NCBI RefSeq assembly: GCF_016925535.1
Contig: NZ_CP070496.1
Span: 2,852,001 to 2,916,000 of the forward strand
Origin: Natronoglycomyces albus
Lineage (GTDB): Bacteria > Actinomycetota > Actinomycetes > Mycobacteriales > Micromonosporaceae
Direction of reading: 5' to 3'
DNA: 64,000 nt
Below are positions 20,012-29,808 of the stretch, piece after piece (position 1 is the stretch's first letter; each line of letters starts with the position of its first letter). The translations under genes were made by a program, and so were the position numbers. Below the pieces are notes generated by a model that was given only the letters and a program-made list of their open reading frames with translations, was not told the DNA's origin and made no database searches.

Positions 20012-20632
20012 ATGAATGACATAAAGGTGTGGAAAGCCGGACCCGACGACATTGACCACGTCACCGAGGTCGTCACTCGGGCTGGAGCCGATGAAGAGGT
20101 TTCCCGGTGGCTCATGCGAGGCCTCAGCGAAGACCAAATCAAGGAATACGTCGGTTTGACGAAGGACTCATATATCAAGCCTGCGTTGACCAACGACGAA
20201 GTACTCCTCGCCTCAGACGCCTCCGGTGACATTGCCGGCTTTTCGATCTGGATGGCGATGGAATCCAATGAACGGTTCCACAACAAAGCCCAACACCTGC
20301 GCGGGGCCACAGCGCAACCAGGACAAACGATTCTCGAACGCCTGCTCGTGGTGACCGAAAGAAGCAACCAACACCGGCCCTCGACGCCACACCTGTACTT
20401 GCAGTCGATCGCCGTCGCCCCCACTCATCGAGGGCAAGGAGTGGGCGGGGCGCTCCTGCGCCACCGACTGGAAAACGCAGACCACGACCATCAACCGGTG
20501 TACCTAGAAGCCTCGACAAGGCGCAGTAAAGCCCTCTACGAACGCCACGGATTCACCGCAATGGGCTCTGTGGTGACCTTGCCCGAAGGGCCCCAACTGC
20601 AACCGATGTGGCGTGAACCAAAGCGCATCTGA
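20012..20632 (+). CDS. GNAT-family N-acetyltransferase
   Basis: A 206-aa acetyl-CoA-dependent acetyltransferase of unknown substrate. The acetyl-CoA-binding motif A is LYLQSIAVAPTHRGQGVGGALL (residues about 130-151), followed by motif B (KALYERHGFTAMG). The ATG follows GGGAG. A perfect 16-bp terminator closes the gene. It is one of the few genes here ending in TGA. Confidence 0.9.
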   Translation: MNDIKVWKAGPDDIDHVTEVVTRAGADEEVSRWLMRGLSEDQIKEYVGLTKDSYIKPALTNDEVLLASDASGDIAGFSIWMAMESNERFHNKAQHLRGATAQPGQTILERLLVVTERSNQHRPSTPHLYLQSIAVAPTHRGQGVGGALLRHRLENADHDHQPVYLEASTRRSKALYERHGFTAMGSVVTLPEGPQLQPMWREPKRI

Positions 20633-20683
20633 AACCCACCTGCAATCGCCACAAGCAACCAGCTAGCGCCTCCCCCGTAGGTC

Positions 20684-20722
20684 GTCAAGCGGTGCCCGGG
20701 TACCGACCGGGCACCGCTTGAC
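20684..20722 (+). terminator. Terminator of the GNAT gene
   Basis: A perfect 16-bp stem (GTCAAGCGGTGCCCGG and its complement) with a 7-base loop, 51 bases after the stop codon. Confidence 0.75.
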
Positions 20723-20773
20723 TCACGCTTCGGGAACTCCCACAACGTCACAGACATATGGTTCGATGGGACC

Positions 20774-23700
20774 GTGTCACGTCCGCAGTTTGCATTCGCC
20801 CCACCCACAACCGGTTCCAGTCGTGCCCTCGATCAGTCGACCTTCGACGCGGCCCAATCCGCCGTGATCAACCATCGGCAGGGGCCGCTTCTGGTTCGCG
20901 GCGGACCTGGCACCGGTAAGACCGAAACACTCCTGGCGGCTGCGGCGCACAAAGTACAAACCGGCACCGAGCCCTCCCGCGTCCTCATGCTGGGTCTGCG
21001 CCGCCGCGACTCCACCTATCTACGCAATCGCATCAACGCCATGACCGCATCTCATTCCTCAGAGGAGGTCAACGTATTCACCTTCTCGGCATACGCGCTA
21101 GCGATCCTGCAACGACACGCCCGAGCCCACCAGCTGCGGCTGCCCAGGCTCTTGACCGGACCTGAGCAGGAAACCCTGCTCAGGGACCTGTTGGCGCTGC
21201 GAGACTTCGGGTGGCCCGACCATCTCACCGCGGCCACGGCGACATACGCATTCACCCAGCAACTGCGTGACCTCATCCTGCGCTGTGGGGAGCGCGGCAT
21301 CACCTCAGCGGAGCTGGCCCAGTGGGGTCGCCGCGAGGACCGGCCCGAATGGGAAGCCGCCGCGTCCTTCCTCGACGCTTACGTGTCAACCCTGGCCACC
21401 ATGTCAGCCTCCGGCGGCGACCTGTTCGACACCGCCGAACTCGTCCGCGTCGCCACCGCCCGCGTGCGCGAGACCCCCGATGCCTCTGGTCGCCCCAGTT
21501 GGATATTCGTAGACGACTTCCAAGACGCCACGGTCGCCCACATGGAGTTGCTGCGCGCCATCGCCGGGCCAGGAGCGAACCTGGTCGCCGCCGCCTGCCC
21601 CGATCTGGGAGTCTTCGGCTACCAAGGAGGCGACCCCGAGTTGGTGCGTCAATTCCCCGACTCCTTCACCACCGTCGCGCAAAAACCAGCGGCCACGATT
21701 CAACTCACCCACGCCCACCGCGCGGCCGAATCTGTCTTGGGGGCCACCAACACGCTCGCGTCACGACTGCGCGGCCCCGCCCACGACCGGGCTCGGCAAC
21801 CATCGACCGTGCCCGAAACCGCCCCCGATGTCGCCGCCGACAACGTCGAACTCCCCCCAACGTCGACTGCCGAGATCCCGGCTGTGGAGGCCCAATCCGA
21901 TCAGAGCCACGCGCCGGAGACCGACCGCGTAGATGCGCTCACTGGGGCGGTACAGGTCGTCCATCTCGCCTCCACCACCCAAGAGGCCGCCTATATCGCC
22001 GACTCGCTACGCCGGGCCCACCTCCTGGATGGCGTCCCCTACTCCGACATGGCCGTCATCACCCGGTCTGCCCGCAGCCTTCCCGACATTCGCCGCGCCC
22101 TCCACCACGCGGGCGTACCGGTCCAGCAAGCTGCTGACGACACCGCGCTGGCGGCGCAGCCGGTGGTCCGGGATCTGCTGCGCCTGATCACCTGTGGCCG
22201 CGATCCAGCCCTGGTCGACGCGCCCGTTGCCGAAGCACTGCTGCTGTCGCCCTATGCCGGTGCCGACCCGAACACGTTGCGCCGCCTCAAAGTCGAACTG
22301 CGTCGCCGCGCCGGGCAACACGATAATTTCCGTCCCGCCTCCGAACTGCTAGTTAATTTCCTGCTTGAACGCGGCGAGAACCCCGCCACCGCGCTGGAAC
22401 TGCCCGAGGAGGAGTGGGCGGGCCCCGCGTTGAAACTCAAACGTCTCCTCGAGACGGCCGCCACTTCCGATGGCTCGATCACTGGGACCCTGTGGAACGT
22501 GTGGGACCAGTCCGGCCTTGCCGACCGTCTACACCGCATAGCGCTCTCAGATGATCGACGCTCCGCCAGGGCCGACGCCGACCTTGACGCGATGGTCGCC
22601 CTGTTCGACCTAGCAGGCGACTACGCGACGAAACTGCCCGGCGCGAGTGTCGAAGTCTTTTGCCACCATGTTCTCCACCAACAACTGCCCGGAGACTTCC
22701 TCTCCCCACGGGCCCATATCGCCCAAGCCGTCACGCTCACCACCGCTCACGCCGCCCACGGCCAGTTTTGGGACCTTGTCGTCGTCGCCGGAGCCAGTGA
22801 AGGAACATGGCCCAACCTTCGCCCACGTGGCTCAGTCATGGGGGCCGAAGCGCTGGTGGATCTCCTGGCTGGACGCGGCGACACCGACGTCATCGCTCAG
22901 CTACTCGATGAAGAACGCCGACTGTTCTATGTGGCCACTACTCGCGCCCACCGGCGGCTCCTGGTGACAGCGGTGGAATCCGACGACACCCAGCCGTCCC
23001 GGTTTACCAGCGAACTTGGCGTGAGGCCCATATCGCTACGGCGGCTCCCCCGGCCGCTGAACCTCGCCGCGCTCACCGCCGGGCTACGCCAAGCCTCCGT
23101 TGACGCCGTCGAAGCAGCCGGAATCACCGAAGCGGACATACCCGACTTTGGTACCCGCTCGCTGCGCGAGCCCGCCCATCGCACCGCCGCCGACGCGACC
23201 AACCTCCTAGCCCACTTGGCGCGCTCCCAGGTCTCAGGAGCTGCCCCCTCCCAGTGGTGGGGCATCGCTCAACTATCCGACGAACGCGCTTTGACCTGGG
23301 CCAACGACACCATCCGGGTTTCCCCCTCCCGGGCCGAGAAAGTCCAACAGTGCGCTCTGCGCTGGGTCCTCGAATCGCACGGCGGCGACACCTCCGATGA
23401 TCTCCCCCGCTTGTTGGGAACACTGCTGCACGGGGCAGCCGAAGAAGTCACCAAACAACCCGAGGCGCCAGCGCGCGACATTCTCGAACACGTCGTCAAC
23501 GAGCACTTCCACCGCCTCCCCTTCGAGGCGACCTGGCAGGCCGACCAAGAGCGTGCCCGCCTCGGTGGCATGACCGAACGCCTGGCCGGATGGCTGGAGG
23601 CCAACCGTAACCAGCTCCTTGCCGCCGAACAGTCCTTTACCGTCGCCATCGAAGTCGGGCCCGATAAACGCAGCGTCGTCATCTCCGGGCAAGCTGACCG

Positions 23701-24148
23701 CCTCGAACGCACTCCCAACGGTGACCTGTACGTCGTTGATCTCAAGACCGGAAAGAACGCCATCAGCGCGGCCGAGACCGAAACCAATCCACAACTGGGC
23801 ATCTACCAACTCGCCATCGAAAACGACGGGTTCGCCGATCTCGCCGGTCCCCAGGCTCGCTCCGCGGGAGCGGAACTCATCTACCCGGCCATCGACAACA
23901 AACACATCGCCAAGCGCACCCAAGCCGCCCTCAGCGAAGCCGAAAACCCCGACTGGGCTCGCGAACTCGTCGCCGAGGTCGCCGAACAGATGGCGGGTGA
24001 CACCTTCACCGCTCGCCACACCAGCGCGTGCCGAACTTGCTCGGTGAAGAACTGTTGTCCCCTCACCGACGAAGGCAAACACATCACTGACATCGCGCCC
24101 CACCACGATGAAGCCCCCTCCCAGACCGAAGGAGGCAACGATGAGTAG
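20774..24148 (+). CDS. adnA: AdnA-type helicase-nuclease subunit
   Basis: First subunit of the AdnAB motor-nuclease that resects double-strand breaks in actinobacteria. 1124 aa. The N-terminal UvrD-like domain has Walker A GGPGTGKT (43-50), but motif II reads DDFQD where active motors have DE-QD, consistent with the weak or vestigial AdnA motor. The C-terminal RecB-like nuclease has Asp989-Leu-Lys991 in VVDLKTGK. Cys860 with Cys1086, Cys1089 and Cys1095 or 1096 fits an AddB/Cas4-type iron-sulfur arrangement. The GTG start has a weak ribosome-binding site. Its last 8 bases overlap adnB. Confidence 0.93.
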   Translation: MSRPQFAFAPPTTGSSRALDQSTFDAAQSAVINHRQGPLLVRGGPGTGKTETLLAAAAHKVQTGTEPSRVLMLGLRRRDSTYLRNRINAMTASHSSEEVNVFTFSAYALAILQRHARAHQLRLPRLLTGPEQETLLRDLLALRDFGWPDHLTAATATYAFTQQLRDLILRCGERGITSAELAQWGRREDRPEWEAAASFLDAYVSTLATMSASGGDLFDTAELVRVATARVRETPDASGRPSWIFVDDFQDATVAHMELLRAIAGPGANLVAAACPDLGVFGYQGGDPELVRQFPDSFTTVAQKPAATIQLTHAHRAAESVLGATNTLASRLRGPAHDRARQPSTVPETAPDVAADNVELPPTSTAEIPAVEAQSDQSHAPETDRVDALTGAVQVVHLASTTQEAAYIADSLRRAHLLDGVPYSDMAVITRSARSLPDIRRALHHAGVPVQQAADDTALAAQPVVRDLLRLITCGRDPALVDAPVAEALLLSPYAGADPNTLRRLKVELRRRAGQHDNFRPASELLVNFLLERGENPATALELPEEEWAGPALKLKRLLETAATSDGSITGTLWNVWDQSGLADRLHRIALSDDRRSARADADLDAMVALFDLAGDYATKLPGASVEVFCHHVLHQQLPGDFLSPRAHIAQAVTLTTAHAAHGQFWDLVVVAGASEGTWPNLRPRGSVMGAEALVDLLAGRGDTDVIAQLLDEERRLFYVATTRAHRRLLVTAVESDDTQPSRFTSELGVRPISLRRLPRPLNLAALTAGLRQASVDAVEAAGITEADIPDFGTRSLREPAHRTAADATNLLAHLARSQVSGAAPSQWWGIAQLSDERALTWANDTIRVSPSRAEKVQQCALRWVLESHGGDTSDDLPRLLGTLLHGAAEEVTKQPEAPARDILEHVVNEHFHRLPFEATWQADQERARLGGMTERLAGWLEANRNQLLAAEQSFTVAIEVGPDKRSVVISGQADRLERTPNGDLYVVDLKTGKNAISAAETETNPQLGIYQLAIENDGFADLAGPQARSAGAELIYPAIDNKHIAKRTQAALSEAENPDWARELVAEVAEQMAGDTFTARHTSACRTCSVKNCCPLTDEGKHITDIAPHHDEAPSQTEGGNDE

Positions 24149-27100
24149 CTCTCCTCGCTATAGCGCACTTGGACTGGCCAACCGGCTGGGCGGGGACTCC
24201 CCCGCTCCCACCGAGGAGCAACGCGCCGTCATCGAGGCCGGGTTGAGTCCCATGCTTGTCATCGCGGGCGCAGGCTCCGGAAAAACCTCCACGATGGCCG
24301 ACCGAGTTGTCTGGCTCATCGCCTGTGGACTGGTGAAACCAGAACATATCCTCGGCCTGACCTTCACCCGCAAGGCCGCCGCCGAACTCACCGCCAAAAT
24401 CCGCACCAAGCTCGCCCGCCTAGCCGCATCGATCGAATCGCTGGACGACCTAGCCGGAGAACCAACCGTCTCCACCTATAACGCCTATGCGGCTAGCCTC
24501 GTCACCGAACACGGCATCCGCATCGGCATCGAACCGGGCACCCACGTCATCACCGACACCGGGCGATGGCAAATGGCCCGCGACCTGGTGTGTGCCTGGG
24601 ACGGGGAACTGACCGAATTCAACGCCGGGATCGACCGCATCACCGAACAAGTGTTGGCGCTATCTGGCGGAATGTCCGAGCACCTGGTGGACGCCTCGGC
24701 TCTCACCGACTTCGACGAGTACCTCGCCGAGCAGCTCTCCGTGCGAGCTGGGAAGCGTTCCAACGCCGAATTCCGCACCCTGCACTCGGTGACCCGCCAG
24801 CATCGGCAACTTCTGCCGTTGGTCAAGGCCTGGCAGGAACGTAAACGTGACTCTGGCGTCATGGACTTCGCCGACCAGCTGCAACTAGCCGAGCAGCTGG
24901 TATCCGCCGCTCCCGAAGTCGCCGCCACCGAGCGAGAACGCTGGCACGTGGTGCTGCTGGACGAATATCAAGACACCTCGCACTCGCAAGTGACGTTGCT
25001 ACGAAAGCTCTTTGGCGATGGGCATGCCGTGTGCGCGGTGGGAGACCCCAACCAATCGATCTATTCGTGGAGAGGAGCCTCCGCCGGCACCCTGGAGCGT
25101 TTTCGAGCGGATTTTCCCACCGCCGAGGGGGAAGCCGCCACCGAAGTTTTCCTGACTCGTTCCTGGCGGAACCGGGCCGAGATCCTCGAGGTGGCCAACA
25201 CTGTCTCCGAGCCGTTGCGTTCGGGTGGAGGAGTTCCACAGTTGACCGCTGGAGTCGACGGGGTCGGAGTCGTGGCCACCTCGCTCCATGCGACCGCCGC
25301 CGACGAAGCCGCCTGGGTCGCCGAACAGTTCAGCCAGAAGTGGTGGCCCCACAGTGACACCGGCCAGACTGCCGCCACGTTGGTCCGCAGCCGCAGACAG
25401 ATCGCCCCCCTGATGCAAGCGTTCGACGCAGCCGGGTTGCCCTTCGAGGTCGTGGGTTCAGTCGGGCTGCTCTACTACCCCGAGGTCGCCGAAACCGTCG
25501 CGACGCTTCGCGCCACCGCAGACCCAACCTCAGGTGCGGCACTGTTGCGGCTTCTCACCGGCCCCCGAATACGGCTAGGCCCCCGAGACATGCAGGCGCT
25601 GTGGGCGCGGGCGCGCGAACTGGTAGCCGATGTCAGTGGTTTCGAGCCGATGCAGTTTGCCAGCGAAGCCGAGCCATCCCTATCGGACGCTCTCAATGAT
25701 CTGGGCGACCCCGCTGCGTACAGCCCTAGTGGCTATCAACGGCTCCAGCGACTGCAGCGCGAACTGTCGTGGTTGCGGGAACGCTGCGACCAGAGCCTGG
25801 CGGACATCGTGCGCGACGCCATCACCGTGACCGGCCTCGACGTCGAAACTCTTCTCCATCGAGGCGAGTTGACGCACCTGGACGACTTCGTTGACGTGGC
25901 CGCCTCGTATGACTCCAGCACCCACTCAGCCGGCATCAACAGTTTCCTGTCATATCTGGAGACGTCGAAGGATCGGGAACGCGGCATGGTCATCGAGGGC
26001 GCTTCCGTGACCGCCGGGGTCATCCAGATCATGACCGTTCACGCGGCAAAGGGCCTCGAATGGGATGTCGTGGCCGTCCCCGGTCTGGCCCAGGGAGTTT
26101 TTCCCTCGACTCGCGCGGGCTCAAGCTGGGTTAGCGATCCTTCGGTATTGCCATTTCCACTGCGCGGGGACGCCGCAGAGCTGCCGATGCTCTTCCTGGA
26201 TGAAGCGGAAAACCCGACCCAGGTCAGCAAGGCAATCAAGGCTTTCAAACACGATTGCAAAGAGCATCGGGCTTGCGAAGAAAGGCGGCTGGCCTATGTG
26301 GCCATGACCCGCGCCCGCCATACTTTGCTGGCCAGCGCGTATTACTGGGAGCCCGAGAGTGTCAAACCACGGCAGCCAGCGGCGTTCTTGTCGGAGGCGC
26401 GGCTGGGAGCCACCGAGGTGGGTCCGTGGTTGACGGCTCCTGGGGCGACCAATCCGTTGGAGGAGGATGCTCCGACGAAGACGTGGCCGGTGGTGGCGCC
26501 GTTGGGTCATCGGCAGGAGTCGTTTGTGACGGCCGCGCGGTTGGTCGATGCCGCTATGCGAGACGGGGAGGGCCTGGTCGAAGGGGACAGTTTTCCGGCT
26601 CTGAGTGGTTCTTCTCAGGCGCGATATTGGCGCCAGCAGGCTGCGCTGCTGTTGGCTGAGCGGGAAGAGCGGGCTCGCAACGTGATCTTTTTGCGTCGGC
26701 CTGAGCGGATGTCGGCCTCGCAGGTGCAGGCGGCAAATGCCGATCCGCAGGCATATTTGCGTCAGTTGCGGCGGCCTTTGCCTCAGCCTCCGCATGAGGC
26801 GGCGGGGCGCGGAACCGACTTTCACGCTTGGGTGGAGGAACACTTTCAGCATCAGCAGACGCTTCCCTTGGAGGAGTTCAGCGACGGTCAGGATGTCGTT
26901 GAGCCCCAGATGGAGCGATGGCGGCGCAATTTCGAAGCTAGCCAGTGGGCGCAGCGGGACATCCACGCGACTGAGGTGCCGTTCGTGATCGATGTGGACG
27001 GGATTCCGGTACGTGGTCGTATTGACGCGGTCTTCGCGCGCCAGGACGGCCGGTGGGATGTGGTGGATTGGAAGACTGGCCGGGTCCCTATTGGGGAGGC

Positions 27101-27296
27101 CGCTGTGGCTGCCGCAGCTCAGTTGGCGATCTATCGAGTTGCGTGGGCGCGGTTGGCGGGCGTGGACGAAAGCGCAGTCGAGGTGGCTTTTTATTACGTA
27201 GCTGACGATGTGACTGTTCGTCCGGCCGATCTTCCGAGTTTGGATTCGCTGTCGCAGTTCTTGCGGGTGGGCCCTGGGGGTTTCTCTAGCTCCTGA
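24141..27296 (+). CDS. adnB: AdnB-type helicase-nuclease subunit
   Basis: Second AdnAB subunit and main translocation motor. 1051 aa. It has Walker A GAGSGKT (43-49), motif II LLDEYQDT (Asp274-Glu275), the late motif AYVAMTRARHTLL, and a C-terminal RecB nuclease with IDAVFARQDGRWDVVDWKTGR (Asp976, Lys978) and QLAIYRVAW. I chose the ATG at 24141, preceded by AAGGAGG inside the adnA end. The genes overlap by 8 bases, so co-translation is expected. Codon choice shifts toward G/T-ending codons after about 26.4 kb. It converges with the Tm-1-like gene, 18 bases away. Confidence 0.95.
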   Translation: MSSSPRYSALGLANRLGGDSPAPTEEQRAVIEAGLSPMLVIAGAGSGKTSTMADRVVWLIACGLVKPEHILGLTFTRKAAAELTAKIRTKLARLAASIESLDDLAGEPTVSTYNAYAASLVTEHGIRIGIEPGTHVITDTGRWQMARDLVCAWDGELTEFNAGIDRITEQVLALSGGMSEHLVDASALTDFDEYLAEQLSVRAGKRSNAEFRTLHSVTRQHRQLLPLVKAWQERKRDSGVMDFADQLQLAEQLVSAAPEVAATERERWHVVLLDEYQDTSHSQVTLLRKLFGDGHAVCAVGDPNQSIYSWRGASAGTLERFRADFPTAEGEAATEVFLTRSWRNRAEILEVANTVSEPLRSGGGVPQLTAGVDGVGVVATSLHATAADEAAWVAEQFSQKWWPHSDTGQTAATLVRSRRQIAPLMQAFDAAGLPFEVVGSVGLLYYPEVAETVATLRATADPTSGAALLRLLTGPRIRLGPRDMQALWARARELVADVSGFEPMQFASEAEPSLSDALNDLGDPAAYSPSGYQRLQRLQRELSWLRERCDQSLADIVRDAITVTGLDVETLLHRGELTHLDDFVDVAASYDSSTHSAGINSFLSYLETSKDRERGMVIEGASVTAGVIQIMTVHAAKGLEWDVVAVPGLAQGVFPSTRAGSSWVSDPSVLPFPLRGDAAELPMLFLDEAENPTQVSKAIKAFKHDCKEHRACEERRLAYVAMTRARHTLLASAYYWEPESVKPRQPAAFLSEARLGATEVGPWLTAPGATNPLEEDAPTKTWPVVAPLGHRQESFVTAARLVDAAMRDGEGLVEGDSFPALSGSSQARYWRQQAALLLAEREERARNVIFLRRPERMSASQVQAANADPQAYLRQLRRPLPQPPHEAAGRGTDFHAWVEEHFQHQQTLPLEEFSDGQDVVEPQMERWRRNFEASQWAQRDIHATEVPFVIDVDGIPVRGRIDAVFARQDGRWDVVDWKTGRVPIGEAAVAAAAQLAIYRVAWARLAGVDESAVEVAFYYVADDVTVRPADLPSLDSLSQFLRVGPGGFSSS

Positions 27297-27314
27297 CTGT
27301 GGGGTTGCGGCCAG

Positions 27315-28544
27315 TTAGCGAATGCGATCGGTCTCCTGGGCTATATAGGTGTGGAGGGTTTCGGCCATCGCTTCGGTGAATGCCGGGTCGTTGATGTGGG
27401 TGTCCATTTCGATGAGTTCGACGCGGCTGAGGTCGAGGGTGGCGCGGATGGCGTCGAACATGGCTGCGTCGGCTTCGGGGTCATGGAAGGGTTGGCCGGG
27501 CGCTCCGTACTCCGACATGCCTTGCAGCGGTAGGTAGAGGGCGGTTCGCATAGAGCTGGATGAGAGCCGGGAGGCAACGCGCTTGCCGAGTTCGGCGGCT
27601 TCATGCGGCAGGGTGCGGACGATGGTGACGGCGGGGTTGTGGACCATGGTTTGGCGGTCGGCGAAACGCTTCGGGATCGTATCGGGGGTGTGGAAGTTGA
27701 TCATGTCGAGTGCGCCAGTGGAGACCACGTGCGGGATGTGGGCTTTGCCGGGGCCGGTGAGTCGGTCGGGGCGACAGGGGAAGACACCGCCGACGAGTTC
27801 GTCGGCCAGTTCGTGGGTGGTGACGTCGAGGACTCCGGCGAAGTGACCTTCGCTGACGAGTCGTTCAAGGGTTCGTCCGCCTACTCCGGTCATGTGGAAG
27901 ACGATGACTTCGTATCCGAGCTGGTCGAGGCGTTTGCGGGCCGCGGTCACTCCGGGGGTGGTGACTCCGAACATGCTGGCGGCGAGCATGGGGCGGGCGT
28001 CGTCAAGGGTGGGTTTGGTGGCGGTGACCATCCCGGCGAGCGCGGCGGCGGCGTTGGCGAGGATGGGACCTGAGATGCGGTTGACCCCGGCGATGTCGGT
28101 CACGGCGGGAAACAAGACGAGGTCGCTTTGTCCGACGTAGGCGGCGGCGTTGCCGGTGACGACAGCGGTAGAGACGATGGCTTTGGGTACGCCGAGAGGG
28201 AGCGCACGGAACGCACGGGCTCCGATGGAGGTGCCGCCGGTGCCCCCGAGGGCGAGGGCGCCGTCGCATTTGCCGTCGGCGAAGAGTTTCGTGATGACTT
28301 CGGTTGCCCCGGTGGCCATGGTGTCGACGGCGACGGCTCCGGTTCCTGCGGCGAGTTCGCTGATGTTGGCTGCGGCGGCATCGGCCACTTGGTCGCGGCC
28401 GATGTCGGGGGTGAAGGCGGGTGCGCCGAGGACTCCAGTGTCGACTACGAGGACGTTGATGTTTTCTGATTTGAGGCGGTCCTTGACGTAGGCGAATTCT
28501 TCGCCTTTGGTGTCGAGGCAGCCGACGAGCACAACAGTGGGCAA
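27315..28544 (-). CDS. Tm-1-like ATP-binding protein (UPF0261 family)
   Basis: A 409-aa protein of the family named after tomato Tm-1. It is a two-domain protein, and bacterial members are often found in catabolic loci. Family marks are the N-terminal VVLVGCLDTKGEE, GGTGGTSIGARAFRALPLGVPK, FHMTGVGGRTLE and the C-terminal LPLQGMSEYGAPGQPFHDPEAD. The TTG at 28544 was chosen because AGGAGG stands five bases upstream. A GTG at 28589 is in frame but has no such site. No metabolic partner lies beside it, so its role here is unknown. Confidence 0.85.
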   Translation of the reverse strand: MPTVVLVGCLDTKGEEFAYVKDRLKSENINVLVVDTGVLGAPAFTPDIGRDQVADAAAANISELAAGTGAVAVDTMATGATEVITKLFADGKCDGALALGGTGGTSIGARAFRALPLGVPKAIVSTAVVTGNAAAYVGQSDLVLFPAVTDIAGVNRISGPILANAAAALAGMVTATKPTLDDARPMLAASMFGVTTPGVTAARKRLDQLGYEVIVFHMTGVGGRTLERLVSEGHFAGVLDVTTHELADELVGGVFPCRPDRLTGPGKAHIPHVVSTGALDMINFHTPDTIPKRFADRQTMVHNPAVTIVRTLPHEAAELGKRVASRLSSSSMRTALYLPLQGMSEYGAPGQPFHDPEADAAMFDAIRATLDLSRVELIEMDTHINDPAFTEAMAETLHTYIAQETDRIR

Positions 28545-28593
28545 CGCATCCTCCTGGCCTGGTCCCTGCGGTGGGTCCAGTATCGTCACATAA

Positions 28594-28818
28594 TTGGCGA
28601 GAATCTATCAGCAATCTGACTTAGTCGTGGTCGGCTCTTTGGTTCCGGTGGGGTTGTCTCACAAGGCGTCGGGCTTGCGCATCTGCTCGTGGGGGTGGTG
28701 GTCGCCTGAGCAAATGCTGGCGGCCAAGGCAGAGACGTTCCGTCCGCGCGGTATCGCTCGCCGCCTTAGAGAAATGACGATCAACGGGCTGCCTAGCCAG
28801 CCGGTGGGGATCTCGTGA
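28594..28818 (+). pseudogene. C-terminal remnant resembling a NUDIX hydrolase
   Basis: The frame ends WSPEQMLAAKAETFRPRG, then RRLREMTINGLPSQPVGIS, which looks like the C-terminal tail of actinobacterial NUDIX hydrolases (a WW-S/T motif, then RRL and a G-P-P-PV end). The NUDIX box itself is absent, and the sequence before codon 24 of the frame is not recognisable. No ribosome-binding site is present. I read it as a decayed 3' end. The match is from memory of the family, not an alignment. Confidence 0.4.
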
Positions 28819-28963
28819 CGGCCGGCTGGTGGAAGGTTATCCACAGGGAAGAATTCGGTTGTTGACGCCCTAACTGGATTTTTGGGAAACTGGAATCGGG
28901 GGACCCCTGAATGAAGAATTTTCATCTTCACGGATGGGTTTCGGCGCGAACCATCGCAATTAA

Positions 28964-29155
28964 CCCCACGCGGTACCGCGCAATCGCCGATGCGGAGCGC
29001 AGACATTGGAGCGCTACCCCATCATCACGGTGCCAGGCCAGGACATCACCTGGGGAGAGATACACGTGGGCAGCCGCAGCTCATTTATCGACGCCGGGTT
29101 CACCCAGGTCGCTCACCCCACGAAACGTCGCGTGGTCATGCGACTGGAGTTCTAG
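28964..29155 (+). pseudogene. C-terminal remnant of a GNAT acetyltransferase
   Basis: From about 29006 the plus strand reads LERYPIITVPGQDITWGE, then HVGSRSSFIDAGF and TQVAHPTKRRVVMRLEF, ending in TAG at 29153-29155. The GSR-F-AGF-EV-PT-RR-VMR pattern is the usual end of many actinobacterial GNAT enzymes. The frame opens only at 28964 and has no ATG or GTG start, so the acetyl-CoA-binding half is missing. Upstream sequence gives no matching N-terminal half. Probably a truncated, dead gene. Confidence 0.55.
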
Positions 29156-29207
29156 CCCTCCTGAGGTGGGCCGATCATGCCCAACGTGGGCCGAACATGC
29201 AAAGAGA

Positions 29208-29250
29208 AAGGCCCGGCACGAGACGGTATTAGCCGTCCGTGCCGGGCCTT
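29208..29250 (-). terminator. Terminator of ssrA
   Basis: AAGGCCCGGCACG pairs perfectly with CGTGCCGGGCCTT (13 bp) with extra pairing in the loop, followed on the minus strand by TCTCTTTG. It lies just after the tmRNA 3' end. Confidence 0.9.
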
Positions 29251-29254
29251 CGCC

Positions 29255-29624
29255 GGTGGAGCTGCAGGGAATCGAACCCTGGTCCTCCGCTGCGTCAGTG
29301 AGACTTCTCCGGGTGCAGTCCGCTGTGCCTTTCCTCAAGCCCCACCGATCACGCGGACGAGTCGGTGTGACGGGCTCCAGCCACTGTTCATGTCGCCTAC
29401 AACCCCGTGGCCGGGTTGAAGGTCTAGCGTCCTATCTGATGCTGGCTACCGGGATCGGACGCTCATCCGGACCAGCAACTTCACAATCGCTTAAGCAGCG
29501 AGGGCGAAGTCAGTGCGTTTTGCGTTGGCACTTGTTGTTTTCCAACGTTGGTTAACGAGACAGCGTTGGCTTCCTCGACCCGCTTCTCTCACATCAACAT
29601 ACGGAGTCGAAACCGATCAGCCCC
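29255..29624 (-). ncRNA. ssrA: Transfer-messenger RNA (tmRNA)
   Basis: Rescues stalled ribosomes together with SmpB. The 5' end GGGGCTG pairs with CAGCTCC at the 3' end to form the acceptor stem, and the T arm GGTTCGATTCC precedes it. The DNA encodes ACCG after the stem, so CCA must be made by processing. The tag frame runs from 29529 to 29491 and gives ANAKRTDFALAA followed by TAA, a typical proteolysis tag. About 370 nt. smpB lies immediately upstream on the same strand. Confidence 0.97.
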
Positions 29625-29808
29625 TTGTTGATGCGTCAAGCATCCCTATGCAGTTGTCTGAATCGGTCACTACCTGCGAACCGATTCCATCACGGCCCCG
29701 AGAATGCCGCTGTCAATATCCTATCCCATGTCACATACGTGACGAAAGCGAGTTTTCTGACTCAACAATCACACGCTGAACTGGGAATATACAGGCAGCC
29801 GAGGTTGG

